Assembly: GCF_004349215.1 (NCBI RefSeq)
Contig: NZ_SMKU01000002.1
Location: 1 to 64,000 of the forward strand
Origin: Actinomadura rubrisoli
Lineage (GTDB): Bacteria; Actinomycetota; Actinomycetes; Streptosporangiales; Streptosporangiaceae
DNA: 64,000 nucleotides
Direction: 5' to 3'
The notes under the pieces are model-generated. The model made no database searches. It was not told the origin of the DNA and saw only the letters and a program-made list of their open reading frames with translations. Shown in pieces: positions 1 through 7,867 of this stretch (position 1 is its first letter; every line of letters starts with the position of its first letter). Made by a program: the position numbers and the translations under genes.

Positions 1-548
1 GGCATGACGGGCGCGAGGGCGATCCCGACGGCGGTGGCGCTGCCGGCGAGGGGCTGGGTGAGCGCGCCCAGGAGCGGTAGGGGGGACAGCGCGGTCCAGC
101 GGCGCCAGATGTCTCGGAGACGGCGGCGGGTGCCCGGATGCGAGCCGGGCCGGCACAGGTGGACGCGTTCACTGTCACGGATGTAGGTGATTGCGGCGAT
201 CTCACGGGGGAGCTCGGGATGGATGCCGGTGTGATATTCGGCGGCGAGGGCCGCGCGGAACTCTCGCCATGACTCGGCTTCGCGTTGGTAGTCCCAGCAG
301 CAGTCTCGCTTGGAGCGGGCGGCGAGGGTGTAGAAGACGCGGACGCCATCAAGGACGAGGCTGTGGCAGTCGCCGGGTTCGCCGTGTCGGATGGCGTTGC
401 GGTAATCGTGGGGGAGGTTGAGTGAGGTGGCGCCCGCTTTGAAGCGGGCTAGCGCGGTGCGGGGGCGTGGCTCGCCGGTGGCGGCTGGGAGAGCGGGGGT
501 GTCGGGGATGAGTCGGTGGGCGCCGGAGTCATCGACGTTGATGGACAT
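1..548 (-). CDS. hypothetical protein, cut by window edge
   Basis: An ATG at 548 opens a leftward frame that stays open to base 1 (182 codons visible), so the C-terminus is missing. The N-terminal two thirds are polar and rich in Arg, His and Tyr. The last visible ~30 residues are hydrophobic and could be a membrane segment. It lies downstream of the repressor gene in the same direction, separated by 195 nt, so it may belong to the lysogenic transcript. I do not recognise the family and saw no integrase motif. Confidence 0.6.
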   Translation of the reverse strand, partial: MSINVDDSGAHRLIPDTPALPAATGEPRPRTALARFKAGATSLNLPHDYRNAIRHGEPGDCHSLVLDGVRVFYTLAARSKRDCCWDYQREAESWREFRAALAAEYHTGIHPELPREIAAITYIRDSERVHLCRPGSHPGTRRRLRDIWRRWTALSPLPLLGALTQPLAGSATAVGIALAPVM

Positions 549-550
549 GT

Positions 551-604
551 TTGGCACACCTCGCGCGCGTCTCGTGCGTGTTGCTGGATGCGGTTGTGTG
601 CCAA
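551..604. repeat. 9-bp inverted repeat upstream of the leftward gene
   Basis: TTGGCACAC at 551-559 is matched exactly by GTGTGCCAA at 596-604. A second 8-bp pair overlaps it (CGCGTCTC near 565-572, GAGACGCG near 620-627). Both sit directly upstream of the leftward start at 548, where an operator or leader hairpin would act. Function not known. Confidence 0.4.
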
Positions 605-743
605 GGCCCCGTATTAGATGAGACGCGTGCGGGGTTGACTTCGTCGAGTCATTCACGTCACCGTTACGTGTTTGTTACTTAACATCCTGTCGTGGTGAGT
701 TGTGTGCACGACAAGAACGCCAACAGTGAGTCGTAAGGACCGG

Positions 744-1274
744 TCAGCTCACCTTGCCGCGTCCCTTGCGAAGCCTCCGGTTGACGATGCCGTCGACCTC
801 GCTCTTGAGCGCCAACAGGGCATCGATGTCATCCAGTTGATCGCGCACCAGGTAGTTCAAGAAGATCATCATGCGGCGCTCGTCTGTCGTAGTACCTGGG
901 GTGCGCCATACGTACTGCTCCCACAGCGGCCTGGAGCCGATGTCGGACGGCACATCGGGGTCATCGGGTGGTGCGGGAACGAGGGGGCCGAGGCGCGCTG
1001 AGGGAGCGATCTCCTTGGCAGTGGCGACGCCGGCGTGGACGAGCATGTCGCCGAGCGAGTAGCCGAACACCTCGCCTATCGCGCGTAGCGCCTTGATCTC
1101 GGGGACGCGGTCGTCGATCAGGATGCGGGAGATGACAGAGGGGCTGATGCCGGTCTGTTTGGCTAGGCGGGTGCGGCCGCCGGCGCGTGACCCATCGACT
1201 TCGTAGCCGCGTAGTTCCATCTCGCGGCGTAGCCACACACCGAACCTTTTGTCCTCTTCGGTGCCCACGGGCAA
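744..1274 (-). CDS. XRE-type HTH transcriptional repressor (putative immunity repressor)
   Basis: A 176-residue DNA-binding protein. Roughly residues 30-75 form an XRE-type helix-turn-helix (LAKQTGISPSVISRIL is the helix 2-turn-helix 3 part). The C-terminal half, about residues 110-176, is acidic and helical and may dimerise. Start is TTG at 1274 with an AGGGG motif 9 nt upstream; GTG at 1268 is an alternative. The gene runs leftward and is divergent from the Cro-like gene at 1430, the usual layout of a temperate-phage switch. The immunity role is inferred from position. No RecA-cleavage/peptidase motif is seen. Confidence 0.75.
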   Translation of the reverse strand: MPVGTEEDKRFGVWLRREMELRGYEVDGSRAGGRTRLAKQTGISPSVISRILIDDRVPEIKALRAIGEVFGYSLGDMLVHAGVATAKEIAPSARLGPLVPAPPDDPDVPSDIGSRPLWEQYVWRTPGTTTDERRMMIFLNYLVRDQLDDIDALLALKSEVDGIVNRRLRKGRGKVS

Positions 1275-1429
1275 GAACTGTATCCCCTCGCGACAGCTAA
1301 GTCACGTGCTTGCCGCACAGCAACTAGCAGGTCAGGGGACGGACGCTCAGAAACTCCAAGATCACCGCGTTGACTCGAAAGAAGATTCGACAGCCACATC
1401 CACTGTAATCGCTTTGTCCAACCCCTTGC
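1275..1429. promoter_or_regulatory. divergent control region between repressor and Cro-like gene
   Basis: This non-coding 155 nt lies between two divergent HTH genes and is less GC-rich than its surroundings. It contains the inverted repeat TCGAA-N6-TTCGA (1375-1390), preceded by a TTGACT hexamer at 1370-1375 that could serve as a -35 box. These are the expected parts of a genetic switch, but no -10 box could be assigned with confidence. Confidence 0.45.
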
Positions 1430-1717
1430 ATGCCGAGCAGCAAGCAAGTTAGCGTGCTGCGTGTGCAGCAAATAGAGCCGCGAGTGCAGCTCCGCCACAA
1501 CCAGTACGACAAGTACTGCGCGCTGGCCGAACTCACCACGCAGGCGCAACAGGGCGAGGCGTTCGGGCAGTCGGAGGCATACATCAGCCGTGTCCGACGT
1601 GGCCGCCGTGAGGTCAACGCCGCGTTCATCGCTGGAGTCCTGGCCGCTTTCCCCGACCTCCGCTTCGACGACATGTTCGAGGTCGTTGGCCTCCGCCCTC
1701 TCCGGAGGAGCGCATGA
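1430..1717 (+). CDS. Cro-like small HTH protein
   Basis: A 95-residue protein whose centre (about residues 30-85) looks like a short helix-turn-helix. The recognition segment reads QSEAYISRVRRGRRE, followed by a hydrophobic helix like those of XRE/Cro proteins. It is the first rightward gene and divergent from the putative repressor, so an anti-repressor or Cro role is inferred. No clear ribosome binding site precedes ATG 1430, and in-frame GTG codons at 1454 and 1460 are possible starts. Its stop overlaps the next start (ATGA). Confidence 0.55.
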   Translation: MPSSKQVSVLRVQQIEPRVQLRHNQYDKYCALAELTTQAQQGEAFGQSEAYISRVRRGRREVNAAFIAGVLAAFPDLRFDDMFEVVGLRPLRRSA

Positions 1718-1929
1718 GCGCCATGGGTGACTCGACTGCCCCGATGGAGTCGCGGCCCTGGTACCGGCCCGGTATGTCGGCGCGGGACATCGCATGCTGG
1801 GAAGCCGCCGAGCGGTGCGCCGCCGCAGCCCCTGAGATCCGCCGCGGCGATGATGTGTGGCTGGCTTTGCGTCCGCTCGTGGGCGGCATGTGCGCCCACC
1901 CCGACGAGCAGGAGCACCGCGCCGCATAG
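1714..1929 (+). CDS. small hypothetical protein
   Basis: A 71-residue protein beginning in an ATGA overlap with the Cro-like gene, which suggests translational coupling. It is Ala-rich with a central acidic/basic helix (about residues 20-45). No motif recognised. A 88-nt non-coding gap follows. Confidence 0.5.
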   Translation: MSAMGDSTAPMESRPWYRPGMSARDIACWEAAERCAAAAPEIRRGDDVWLALRPLVGGMCAHPDEQEHRAA

Positions 1930-2017
1930 ACGACGAGCCCCGGCCGGCTGCGACCCGACCAGGGCTCCACACCAACCGACAACCCCACATCACGAGAAGG
2001 AAGGAAGTCGGCCAGCA

Positions 2018-2200
2018 ATGCCCGAGCCTACCGGCAGTCACTGCCCCTTCTGCTCCACTCCCACGGAACTGCGTGAGGACACCCCGGGTGTCCCTGCCCG
2101 CTGGTACGAGACCGCCACGGACCGGCCGCACACGTGCCCGCCTGGCACGGGCCAGCGACCCGCCGAGATGGCCGTGGAGCCTGCGGGCGGTGCGACATGA
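2018..2200 (+). CDS. small zinc-ribbon-like protein
   Basis: A 60-residue protein starting at ATG 2018, 10 nt after an AAGGAAG motif. Residues 9-12 form CPFC, and a later HTC tripeptide could complete a metal site. This pattern is common in small actinophage proteins that present text-book zinc knuckles without known function. Stop overlaps the next ATG. Confidence 0.55.
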   Translation: MPEPTGSHCPFCSTPTELREDTPGVPARWYETATDRPHTCPPGTGQRPAEMAVEPAGGAT

Positions 2201-2544
2201 ACGTGTCCCGCGACGAGTACATCACCGGGCTGCGCGCTATCGCGGACCTGCTGGAGAAGATCCCCGAGCTTCCGCACTACGAGTACGGGCACCCCTCGTT
2301 CGCGGTCACCGGGAACGAGGAGGAGGCGTTTGCCGCGATCGGCGCCGCTGCTGACGCTCTGGCCAAGGCCGGGATCCCCTACGAGCGCTACGAGGGTCCA
2401 GGTGCCGTGGGCGTCGAGATCGCTGTCGCCGGGATGCGGTACGCGTTCTCGCGCATCGACGAGCGTCGTAGCGCCGAGGACGAGGCGCGCCGCTCGTACT
2501 GCCACAACGTCCAGGTCGAGGGCGAGGAGGCCGGTGATGCCTGA
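2197..2544 (+). CDS. hypothetical early protein
   Basis: A 115-residue, mostly acidic protein starting in an ATGA overlap. A predicted helix (residues 5-25, Leu/Ile-rich) is followed by an alpha/beta stretch. No conserved catalytic pattern was seen. Membership of the early operon is supported by overlaps of 4 and 8 nt at its two ends. Confidence 0.6.
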   Translation: MNVSRDEYITGLRAIADLLEKIPELPHYEYGHPSFAVTGNEEEAFAAIGAAADALAKAGIPYERYEGPGAVGVEIAVAGMRYAFSRIDERRSAEDEARRSYCHNVQVEGEEAGDA

Positions 2545-2944
2545 GCCGACGCCCGCCGCCGAGCGGCATACCGCTGCCACGAAACTGCGCAAACTGCTGC
2601 CAGGTGACCTGAGCGCGCCGCCGCGTCTGGTGATGACCGACGCCGAGACCATTTCTGGTATCGCGTTCTGCGGCGACCACCTCCTGCCGTTCGACGAGGA
2701 GCACCAGCACTCGGCCTGCGACAAATGCGAGGTCATCGACTGCAAGTATGCGGCGCTCGCCGAACTGGTCCTGGCGCTGCTGCTGGGACGTGAGGCGCAG
2801 GCGGTGTCGCTGGAGACGGTGGCCGCTTCTTGGCCGGTCCACGAGGCACGAACGTCCACGGCGGCGGCAGGTAGCGCCCGCCGTCACGCGCTCCGCATCG
2901 CCCGCGCGGTCAACCACTCCGTGGCTGAGGCGGTGGCGCCGTGA
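2537..2944 (+). CDS. hypothetical protein with CxxC segment
   Basis: A 135-residue protein starting at ATG 2537, 8 nt inside the previous gene. The middle carries C-x2-C-x4-DC (around residues 59-67) with upstream Cys and His residues, a possible zinc site. A long helix follows, and the C-terminal 50 residues are Ala/Arg-rich. Function unknown. Confidence 0.55.
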   Translation: MPEPTPAAERHTAATKLRKLLPGDLSAPPRLVMTDAETISGIAFCGDHLLPFDEEHQHSACDKCEVIDCKYAALAELVLALLLGREAQAVSLETVAASWPVHEARTSTAAAGSARRHALRIARAVNHSVAEAVAP

Positions 2945-3045
2945 CGATCCGGTACGAGTCCCGCCGTCACGCCGCTGCTGACCGGGTGATGGCCGTGTAC
3001 GAGTGGTTGTTGGCCACCACCCGGAAGGCGGTGGCCCGTGGCTGA
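2941..3045 (+). CDS. very small coupled ORF (34 aa)
   Basis: GTG 2941 overlaps the preceding stop as GTGA, and the ORF ends 8 nt inside the next gene. The product is basic and may form one amphipathic helix. It fills what would otherwise be a gap in a fully overlapping operon, which is the main support. No homology recognised. Confidence 0.4.
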   Translation: MTIRYESRRHAAADRVMAVYEWLLATTRKAVARG

Positions 3046-3436
3046 CCCGATGACTGATCCTGCGGTGGTCGCGCGTGTCGCCGAGTTGCAGGCCGCGTTG
3101 GACAGGATGCAGGCCGCTGCGCTGGCTGCTCAGAACGAGCGGGACACTGCCCGCGCCGAGGCGGCCGCCACGGTGAAGCTGTGGACCGAGCACGTCGAGA
3201 AGGTGCACGCCAACCACCACGAAACTCAGATCCTGTTGAGCGCGGCTGAGAAGGGGCTCGCTCGGCAGACCGTGATCGCCCGGGCCGAGTACGAGCGGCG
3301 GTGTGCCGCCGAACGGCTAGCCGCTGGCCGCCAGACCGCAATCGAGCGGTTGACCGAACAGCGGGACGCAGCCAGGCGTCAGGTGCTGGAGCTTAACGCG
3401 CGCCTCCTCGACGAGACGGAGGCGGCCGATGCGTGA
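3038..3436 (+). CDS. coiled-coil protein
   Basis: A 132-residue, Ala/Glu/Arg-rich protein with heptad-like spacing over nearly its whole length (residues 8-125). A continuous coiled coil is likely. There are no Cys motifs. It starts at GTG 3038 inside the preceding micro-ORF. Probably a structural or partner-binding protein of the early operon; exact role unknown. Confidence 0.55.
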   Translation: MADPMTDPAVVARVAELQAALDRMQAAALAAQNERDTARAEAAATVKLWTEHVEKVHANHHETQILLSAAEKGLARQTVIARAEYERRCAAERLAAGRQTAIERLTEQRDAARRQVLELNARLLDETEAADA

Positions 3437-3539
3437 ATCGCTTCGCGTGAAGAAGCCAGTTGCCGGGCTGACCGCGCCCGCCCGGCTGCGCCACCACCGC
3501 GCCCCGGGCCGCCACACCGGACAGGAGGTGTCGGCATGA
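3429..3539 (+). CDS. very small basic ORF (36 aa)
   Basis: ATG 3429 lies 8 nt inside the upstream gene, and its stop overlaps the next ATG as ATGA. The product is very basic (many Arg/His), as expected for a nucleic-acid-binding peptide or a leader. An AGGAGGTG motif for the next gene lies within its last codons. Real translation is inferred only from coupling. Confidence 0.35.
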   Translation: MRESLRVKKPVAGLTAPARLRHHRAPGRHTGQEVSA

Positions 3540-4336
3540 CGCCGATGACCGACAAGATGCTCGCCGAGATCCGCGAGCGCGGCTACGGCCGAGGAGACGT
3601 GCAGGTCCTGCTGGACGAGGTGGACCGGCTCCGCACGGCGTCCGCCCGCTATATCGGGCGGATCGAGGAGTTGGCCGCCGAGAGCCGGTCTGCGCGCGGA
3701 GCGGTGGAGGTGCTCACCGGCCAGCGCGACGACTTCAAGGACCAGCGCGACCGGCTCCGCGCCGAGTTGGCCGAGGTCGCCACCTGGAAGACGCGCGGCG
3801 GAATGCGCGAATTGACCGTCCTGCGCCGGGACATGGGCGCCGTGCAGGCCGAGCGGGACGCAGCGCACGACGACGCCGGAATCGCACGGGACGAGAGCGA
3901 GCGGCTCCGCGACCAGCTGGCCGAGGCGCAGCGCGTCGCGGCGACCCTGCGCGCCAGCCGCACCGAGGTCCGGACCAAGCTTAACGAGGCGCTCAAAGCG
4001 GCCGACGACGACCGGAACCGGCTCGCCGAGCACGAGCACCTGGTCCGGATGCTGCACCCGAAGATCGCACAGCCGCGACACGGCTGCTGTATACCGCCCT
4101 CGACCTGTGGCGGTCATCGTCCAGAGTGCGGCGGGGACCACGGCGGCCAGTGGGTGGCCTGGCCATGCTCCACGATTCGGGCTCTCGACGATCCGGTGAT
4201 CGCCCGGAACAGGATCCGCCATCTCCACAAGGAGTTCCGCGGCCAGGACGCGGTGGAGTCCACGTGTCTGGCTGATCGTGAGCCCTGGCCCTGCCCTACC
4301 ATCTGCGCCCTCGACGGGACGGAGGCGGGCCAGTGA
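3536..4336 (+). CDS. coiled-coil protein with C-terminal Cys-rich tail
   Basis: A 266-residue protein. Residues 1-165 are an extended coiled coil rich in Arg/Glu/Ala. The tail (about 180-266) holds three Cys clusters: GCCIPPSTCGG, then two repeats of the form W-P/PWPC-x-T-I-x-ALD (PCSTIRALD and PCPTICALD). The repeated PC-x-TI-x-ALD unit is an internal duplication. An AGGAGG Shine-Dalgarno sequence sits just before ATG 3536. Function unknown. Confidence 0.65.
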   Translation: MTPMTDKMLAEIRERGYGRGDVQVLLDEVDRLRTASARYIGRIEELAAESRSARGAVEVLTGQRDDFKDQRDRLRAELAEVATWKTRGGMRELTVLRRDMGAVQAERDAAHDDAGIARDESERLRDQLAEAQRVAATLRASRTEVRTKLNEALKAADDDRNRLAEHEHLVRMLHPKIAQPRHGCCIPPSTCGGHRPECGGDHGGQWVAWPCSTIRALDDPVIARNRIRHLHKEFRGQDAVESTCLADREPWPCPTICALDGTEAGQ

Positions 4337-4611
4337 GCGCCGCCGACGCTCTCACTGCGGGCGTGCACATCAACGAGACCCACCTGGCTTTCTACGCCCC
4401 CGACACCGCCACCTACTGGCACACCCACCGGATCCGCTGCGAGGCCAGCGGACTGCTAACCGTCCTGTCCGCCGACGCCTTCGGCGACACCGTCCTCCTC
4501 GGCCCGATGTCAACGGCCGACGCCGACGCCATGCGCGCTCACCTCCACGAGAAGGGCGCGCCCCGGACGGCCGTCACGGTGTGCGACTACGCCAAGGGGG
4601 CGGGCCGGTGA
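4333..4611 (+). CDS. small hypothetical protein
   Basis: A 92-residue protein with alternating beta-type stretches and a C-terminal helix. It begins with GTG in a 4-nt overlap with the coiled-coil gene. No catalytic motif recognised. Confidence 0.6.
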   Translation: MSAADALTAGVHINETHLAFYAPDTATYWHTHRIRCEASGLLTVLSADAFGDTVLLGPMSTADADAMRAHLHEKGAPRTAVTVCDYAKGAGR

Positions 4612-4868
4612 GCGCCGTGATCACCTGGGGACCGCCCATCGCCCTCGCCATCCTCGGCGTCTGGGCGCTGAAGAAGACCATCGCCGCCGGACCCCGCGTC
4701 GACCGCCTCGCAGACCCGCGTCCCCTGCCAGGCGAGCGCGTCACCCCGCCCGGCTTCACCGCCCCGCCCGCCGACGACCAGGACGGCGAGCACGACATCG
4801 AACCGCGCTGGGACGAGCGCAAGCCCGGCGTCCATGTCCGCCCCTGGAGCCCCGGGGAGGCGCCGTGA
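4608..4868 (+). CDS. small single-pass membrane protein
   Basis: An 86-residue protein starting at GTG 4608 (GTGA overlap). Residues 3-20 are hydrophobic (ITWGPPIALAILGVWAL) and can span the membrane. The remainder is a polar, Pro/Asp-rich cytoplasmic tail. One of several small membrane proteins in the early region; role unknown. Confidence 0.6.
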   Translation: MSAVITWGPPIALAILGVWALKKTIAAGPRVDRLADPRPLPGERVTPPGFTAPPADDQDGEHDIEPRWDERKPGVHVRPWSPGEAP

Positions 4869-5356
4869 CCGACGACGCCCTGTGCGCCTGCGGCTGCGGA
4901 CGCCCCAAGGACCCCGAGCGCCGCGGCTGGTCACGCGCCTGCTACTTCCGCTGGTACCGCGCTGGGGCGTGCGAAGGGGAACCCCCGCCGCCCCCGCGTC
5001 GCGGCCCCGAATGGTCAGCCGCCCTGCGTGAGGACCTCCTCTGGCTCGTCCAGGGCGGTGAGTCCGTCGAGCAGGCCGCGGACCGCATCGGCGTGACGGT
5101 CGAGACCGCGGAACGGTATGTGAACCCGCCCCCGCCTAGACCCGGATGTGCCGTGCGGGATTGCAAGGAGGCGCCGACCTACCGCCGGTGGTGCGACACC
5201 CATCGGGACACGCGAGCCGTGTACGAGCAGGCACGCGCGGCAGAGATGTCTCGGCAGGCGGCGGCCTTCTACGTTGGCGTCCACTGGCGCGTGACCTACC
5301 GGTGGGAACCCGGCCAGCCCGGCATCGGCCGGCCCCGGACGCGGAGGGCCGCATGA
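4865..5356 (+). CDS. zinc-finger/HTH DNA-binding protein
   Basis: A 163-residue protein with three recognisable parts. The N-terminal zinc knuckle is CACGCG...RACYFRWYR (residues 7-33), a form common in actinophage early proteins. A central HTH follows (about 60-85, SVEQAADRIGVTVETAERY). A second Cys/His module comes next, with C-x4-C and a C-x2-H (about 95-118). DNA binding is likely; the target is unknown. Confidence 0.65.
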   Translation: MTDDALCACGCGRPKDPERRGWSRACYFRWYRAGACEGEPPPPPRRGPEWSAALREDLLWLVQGGESVEQAADRIGVTVETAERYVNPPPPRPGCAVRDCKEAPTYRRWCDTHRDTRAVYEQARAAEMSRQAAAFYVGVHWRVTYRWEPGQPGIGRPRTRRAA

Positions 5357-5508
5357 CCGCCATCCCCGACCGCCCCGCCGGGACGCGCCCGCCCGCGCGC
5401 CCGGCGGGGCCCCCGCCCGCTACCGCGCAGGACTCCGAGACCCCTGACACCTCTTCACCTGGCCGTGTTCCCCCGGCCACCGAGGGACCCGACGGAGGAT
5501 CCCGATGA
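5353..5508 (+). CDS. small Pro-rich disordered protein
   Basis: A 51-residue product, about a third proline plus Ser/Thr/Gly, overlapping both neighbours by 4 nt (ATGA on each side). It precedes the Rad52-like gene and may exist mainly to couple its translation. The GGAGG Shine-Dalgarno site of the next gene lies in its final codons. Confidence 0.45.
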   Translation: MTAIPDRPAGTRPPARPAGPPPATAQDSETPDTSSPGRVPPATEGPDGGSR

Positions 5509-6284
5509 CCGCGTTCACCCGTCAGCAAGTCGAGCAGCTACTTCGGCCGGTCAACAAGAATCGGGTCCTCCGCGACGGGAAGGGTCACTCCCACGTCTCC
5601 CAGCAGGACGTCACCGCGCATCTGATCCGGATGTTCGGGTTCGGTTCCTTCAACACCGACGTCGTCTCCGTCGAGTGCGTGTACGAGCACGAACGCGTCG
5701 ACAACAAGGGCGTCGCAACTGGGCGGTGGGACTGCTGCTACCGGGCGCTGCTCCGCCTGACGATCAAGGACCAGGCCGGCAAGGAGATCTGCCACTACGA
5801 GGACGGATCCACCGCGACCGCGCAGAACCAGACCCGCGGCGACGCCCACGACCTGGCGTACAAGTCGGCTCTGTCGCTGGCGAAGAAGCGCGCCGCGATC
5901 AACCTCGGTGACCAGTTCGGGCTATCGCTTTACAACAAGGGCCAGCTCGCCGCCCTCGTCCGAGGCACGCTCATCCTGCCGGAGGGGGAGCCGTCCGAGG
6001 GCGACGTTCAGGACGGCGTCCCGCAGCAGGTTTCGCTCGGCAACGACGAGGTCGACCGTGACCTCAACGGCGATGCTCCAACTGCGTCCGCCGAGACGGA
6101 CCCCGGCTGGCTCGCGGCCATCGAGAGCCGCATCACCAGAGCGACCGACCTCGGCGACCTGGAAACGCTTGCTAACGAAGTCGAGAACAAGCGGGCCGCT
6201 GGGCAGTGCGACCAAGCCCAGTACGACCGCCTGTACGCGATCGGGAACCGGCGGCACGCCGAACTGGCGGGGGCGGCTGCCTGA
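5505..6284 (+). CDS. Rad52/22-family single-strand annealing protein
   Basis: A 259-residue phage recombinase of the Rad52/22 type. These proteins form rings that anneal complementary single strands during replication-linked recombination. The core (residues 1-150) shows the family layout: N-terminal helix, beta-sheet with YEDGS, then a long helix ending in AAINLGDQFGLSLYNKG, equivalent to the Rad52 segment before its Y-x-K end. The C-terminal ~80 residues are acidic and helical, as in partner-binding tails. The nuclease partner expected in such systems may be the HNH or MmcB-like protein, but that is inference. Confidence 0.85.
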   Translation: MTAFTRQQVEQLLRPVNKNRVLRDGKGHSHVSQQDVTAHLIRMFGFGSFNTDVVSVECVYEHERVDNKGVATGRWDCCYRALLRLTIKDQAGKEICHYEDGSTATAQNQTRGDAHDLAYKSALSLAKKRAAINLGDQFGLSLYNKGQLAALVRGTLILPEGEPSEGDVQDGVPQQVSLGNDEVDRDLNGDAPTASAETDPGWLAAIESRITRATDLGDLETLANEVENKRAAGQCDQAQYDRLYAIGNRRHAELAGAAA

Positions 6285-6631
6285 TGCTTCCTGCCGTCAT
6301 CGCTCAGCAACTCGGCCAACTCGGTGTCGATCTCGACCAAGCCGTTCGCCGGCTCGGTGAGCTCGAACAGACCGCCATCGAGGCCGAGGCCGCCTACAAG
6401 GTCAAGTTCTCGCAGGTCTTTCGTGGCGCGTCGGGCTCGGTGGAGGACCGCAAGCAGCAGGCCGTCGCCGAGTGCGACGCCGAGTGGCGGAATTGGTCGC
6501 TGGCCGCATCGGCGGTGCATGTCCAGAAGGAACACATGAAGGCGTTGCACGCCCGCATCGACGTGGGCCGTTCGTTGGCTTCCACGGCCCGCGCGGAGGC
6601 AAGCCTCGCCGGATCGGGGATCACACCATGA
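6284..6631 (+). CDS. hypothetical helical protein next to annealing protein
   Basis: A 115-residue, largely helical protein with a probable coiled coil (residues 8-95). It begins at ATG 6284 in a TGATG overlap with the Rad52-like gene. Proteins in this place in actinophages often accompany recombination functions, but no motif proves a role. Confidence 0.6.
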   Translation: MLPAVIAQQLGQLGVDLDQAVRRLGELEQTAIEAEAAYKVKFSQVFRGASGSVEDRKQQAVAECDAEWRNWSLAASAVHVQKEHMKALHARIDVGRSLASTARAEASLAGSGITP

Positions 6632-7134
6632 CCGACATCTCGGCCCGCGAAGCGCGCCTCGCGTACGCGCTGCTGAAGCTCCAGCAGCGTCGCCTGTCCG
6701 CCGCGCTGAAGACGTTCGAGCCGTTCATCGACCAGGAACCAGGCGACAAGAACACCGCACGGCTCGGCGAAGCCAAGCTCGGCAAGGTCGCCAGGACCGA
6801 ACCGGTGGAGAAGCCGATGGTGTCGGATCGGGACGCGTTCACCAAGCATGTCGCGGCCGGTTGGTCGACCGAGGTGGAGCAGGTCGAGACCGTCCGCCCG
6901 GCGTTCGAGCGGAAGCTCCTCGCCGAGATAGAAGCCCGCGGCTGCGCCGTTGATGACAATGGCGAGGTCGTCCCCGGGGTCCGTTTCGACGCGGCGACTC
7001 CGCAGCAGCGGTTCTACCCCGAGGACGGCGCCGAAGACCTCCTCGCCGTGATCGACCTCGACGACCTCCCTGAGGTCGAGGGCTTGGACTGGCGTGAGCT
7101 GCTGCCGATCCGCGCCGATGGCGGTGGGTCGTGA
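6628..7134 (+). CDS. hypothetical recombination-cluster protein
   Basis: A 168-residue protein starting at ATG 6628 (4-nt overlap). The first third is a basic helix (AREARLAYALLKLQQRRL). The remainder is acidic and ends with a highly acidic strip (LDDLPEVEGLDWRELL). Its context between the annealing protein and an HNH nuclease suggests a DNA-metabolism role. No family recognised. Confidence 0.6.
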   Translation: MTDISAREARLAYALLKLQQRRLSAALKTFEPFIDQEPGDKNTARLGEAKLGKVARTEPVEKPMVSDRDAFTKHVAAGWSTEVEQVETVRPAFERKLLAEIEARGCAVDDNGEVVPGVRFDAATPQQRFYPEDGAEDLLAVIDLDDLPEVEGLDWRELLPIRADGGGS

Positions 7135-7520
7135 AGCGGGGCGGGCGCCTGGAGCGCCGTACCCAGCTCACGTCCACGATGAGGCTCGAGCGGCGTGCGC
7201 CCCTCACCTCAACGATCAGGCTGGCCCGTGTCACGCCGTTGCAGCCGGTCAGCGTGAAGCGCCGCGCAGAGAATCGTGAGCGCCACAAGGTCGTGCACGC
7301 CACGTTCGGCGACGCCCCGCTGTGTAGGGCACCTGGCTGCGGACGGCTCGCCGACGACATCCACGAACCGCTTACTCGCGGCCGTGGGGGATCGGTCACC
7401 GATCCGTCGAACATGGTGCCGCTGTGCCGCACATGCCATGGCCTCGTCCAGCTCGGCCCGCCTTGGGCCTACGAGTTCGGCTTGATGGCTCATTCGTGGG
7501 ATGGCGGCGATGCCGCGTGA
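7131..7520 (+). CDS. HNH endonuclease-like protein
   Basis: A 129-residue protein with a basic N-terminus (residues 1-50, several Arg/Lys-rich repeats of the form LTST-(M/I)-RL). A C-terminal HNH/treble-clef module follows: CRAPGCG, DDIHEPLTRGRGG and CRTCHGL. The HNH catalytic His is HEP, the Asn is in DPSNMVPLC, and the CxxC pairs bind zinc. It is likely a DNA nicking or cleaving enzyme working with the adjacent recombination genes. Confidence 0.75.
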   Translation: MKRGGRLERRTQLTSTMRLERRAPLTSTIRLARVTPLQPVSVKRRAENRERHKVVHATFGDAPLCRAPGCGRLADDIHEPLTRGRGGSVTDPSNMVPLCRTCHGLVQLGPPWAYEFGLMAHSWDGGDAA

Positions 7521-7591
7521 ACGCCTGCTCCCCAGCCCCTGCCGCAGTCCCTGCCGCGCCTCCCGCCGAAGCAAAGGAAGAGGAGACACCA

Positions 7592-7867
7592 GTGCTGAAC
7601 GGACTCGCGACCACGGACCTGCCGCTGCTGGTCGACGCACCGGCACGGACGCTGCAGCCGGGCGAGAAGATCTGTCGCCACCCCGACGACGGCTCGGAGG
7701 TGGACTGGCGTGTCGTCGGCCACCACCCCGGCGAGGACGGTGCGGTCGTTGTGGAGTATCACCTCCCGGATGACGCGCCCGGCGCGGACCCGCGCACGTG
7801 GACCGTCACCGACCCCGACGACGAGGACCACTGGTTGACGGTCGAGGTCGGGCAGGTGACCCGATGA
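7592..7867 (+). CDS. small acidic hypothetical protein
   Basis: A 91-residue acidic, beta-rich protein. I chose GTG 7592 because AGGAG lies 7 nt upstream. An upstream in-frame GTG at 7517 would keep the 4-nt overlap with the HNH gene but adds an Ala/Pro-rich, low-complexity leader. The Asp/Glu-rich C-terminus (DPDDEDHWLTVEV) is typical of early phage modulators. Function unknown. Confidence 0.55.
   Translation: MLNGLATTDLPLLVDAPARTLQPGEKICRHPDDGSEVDWRVVGHHPGEDGAVVVEYHLPDDAPGADPRTWTVTDPDDEDHWLTVEVGQVTR

Noticed and set aside
1163..2131. 322-codon leftward frame across the switch region
   Set aside because: Overlaps the divergent control region and the Cro-like gene, and is Arg/Ser-rich shadow translation.
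7517..7591. N-terminal extension of the 7592 gene from GTG 7517
   Set aside because: Keeps the 4-nt overlap, but the extra 25 residues are Ala/Pro-rich, and a strong AGGAG precedes GTG 7592. Retained as an alternative.
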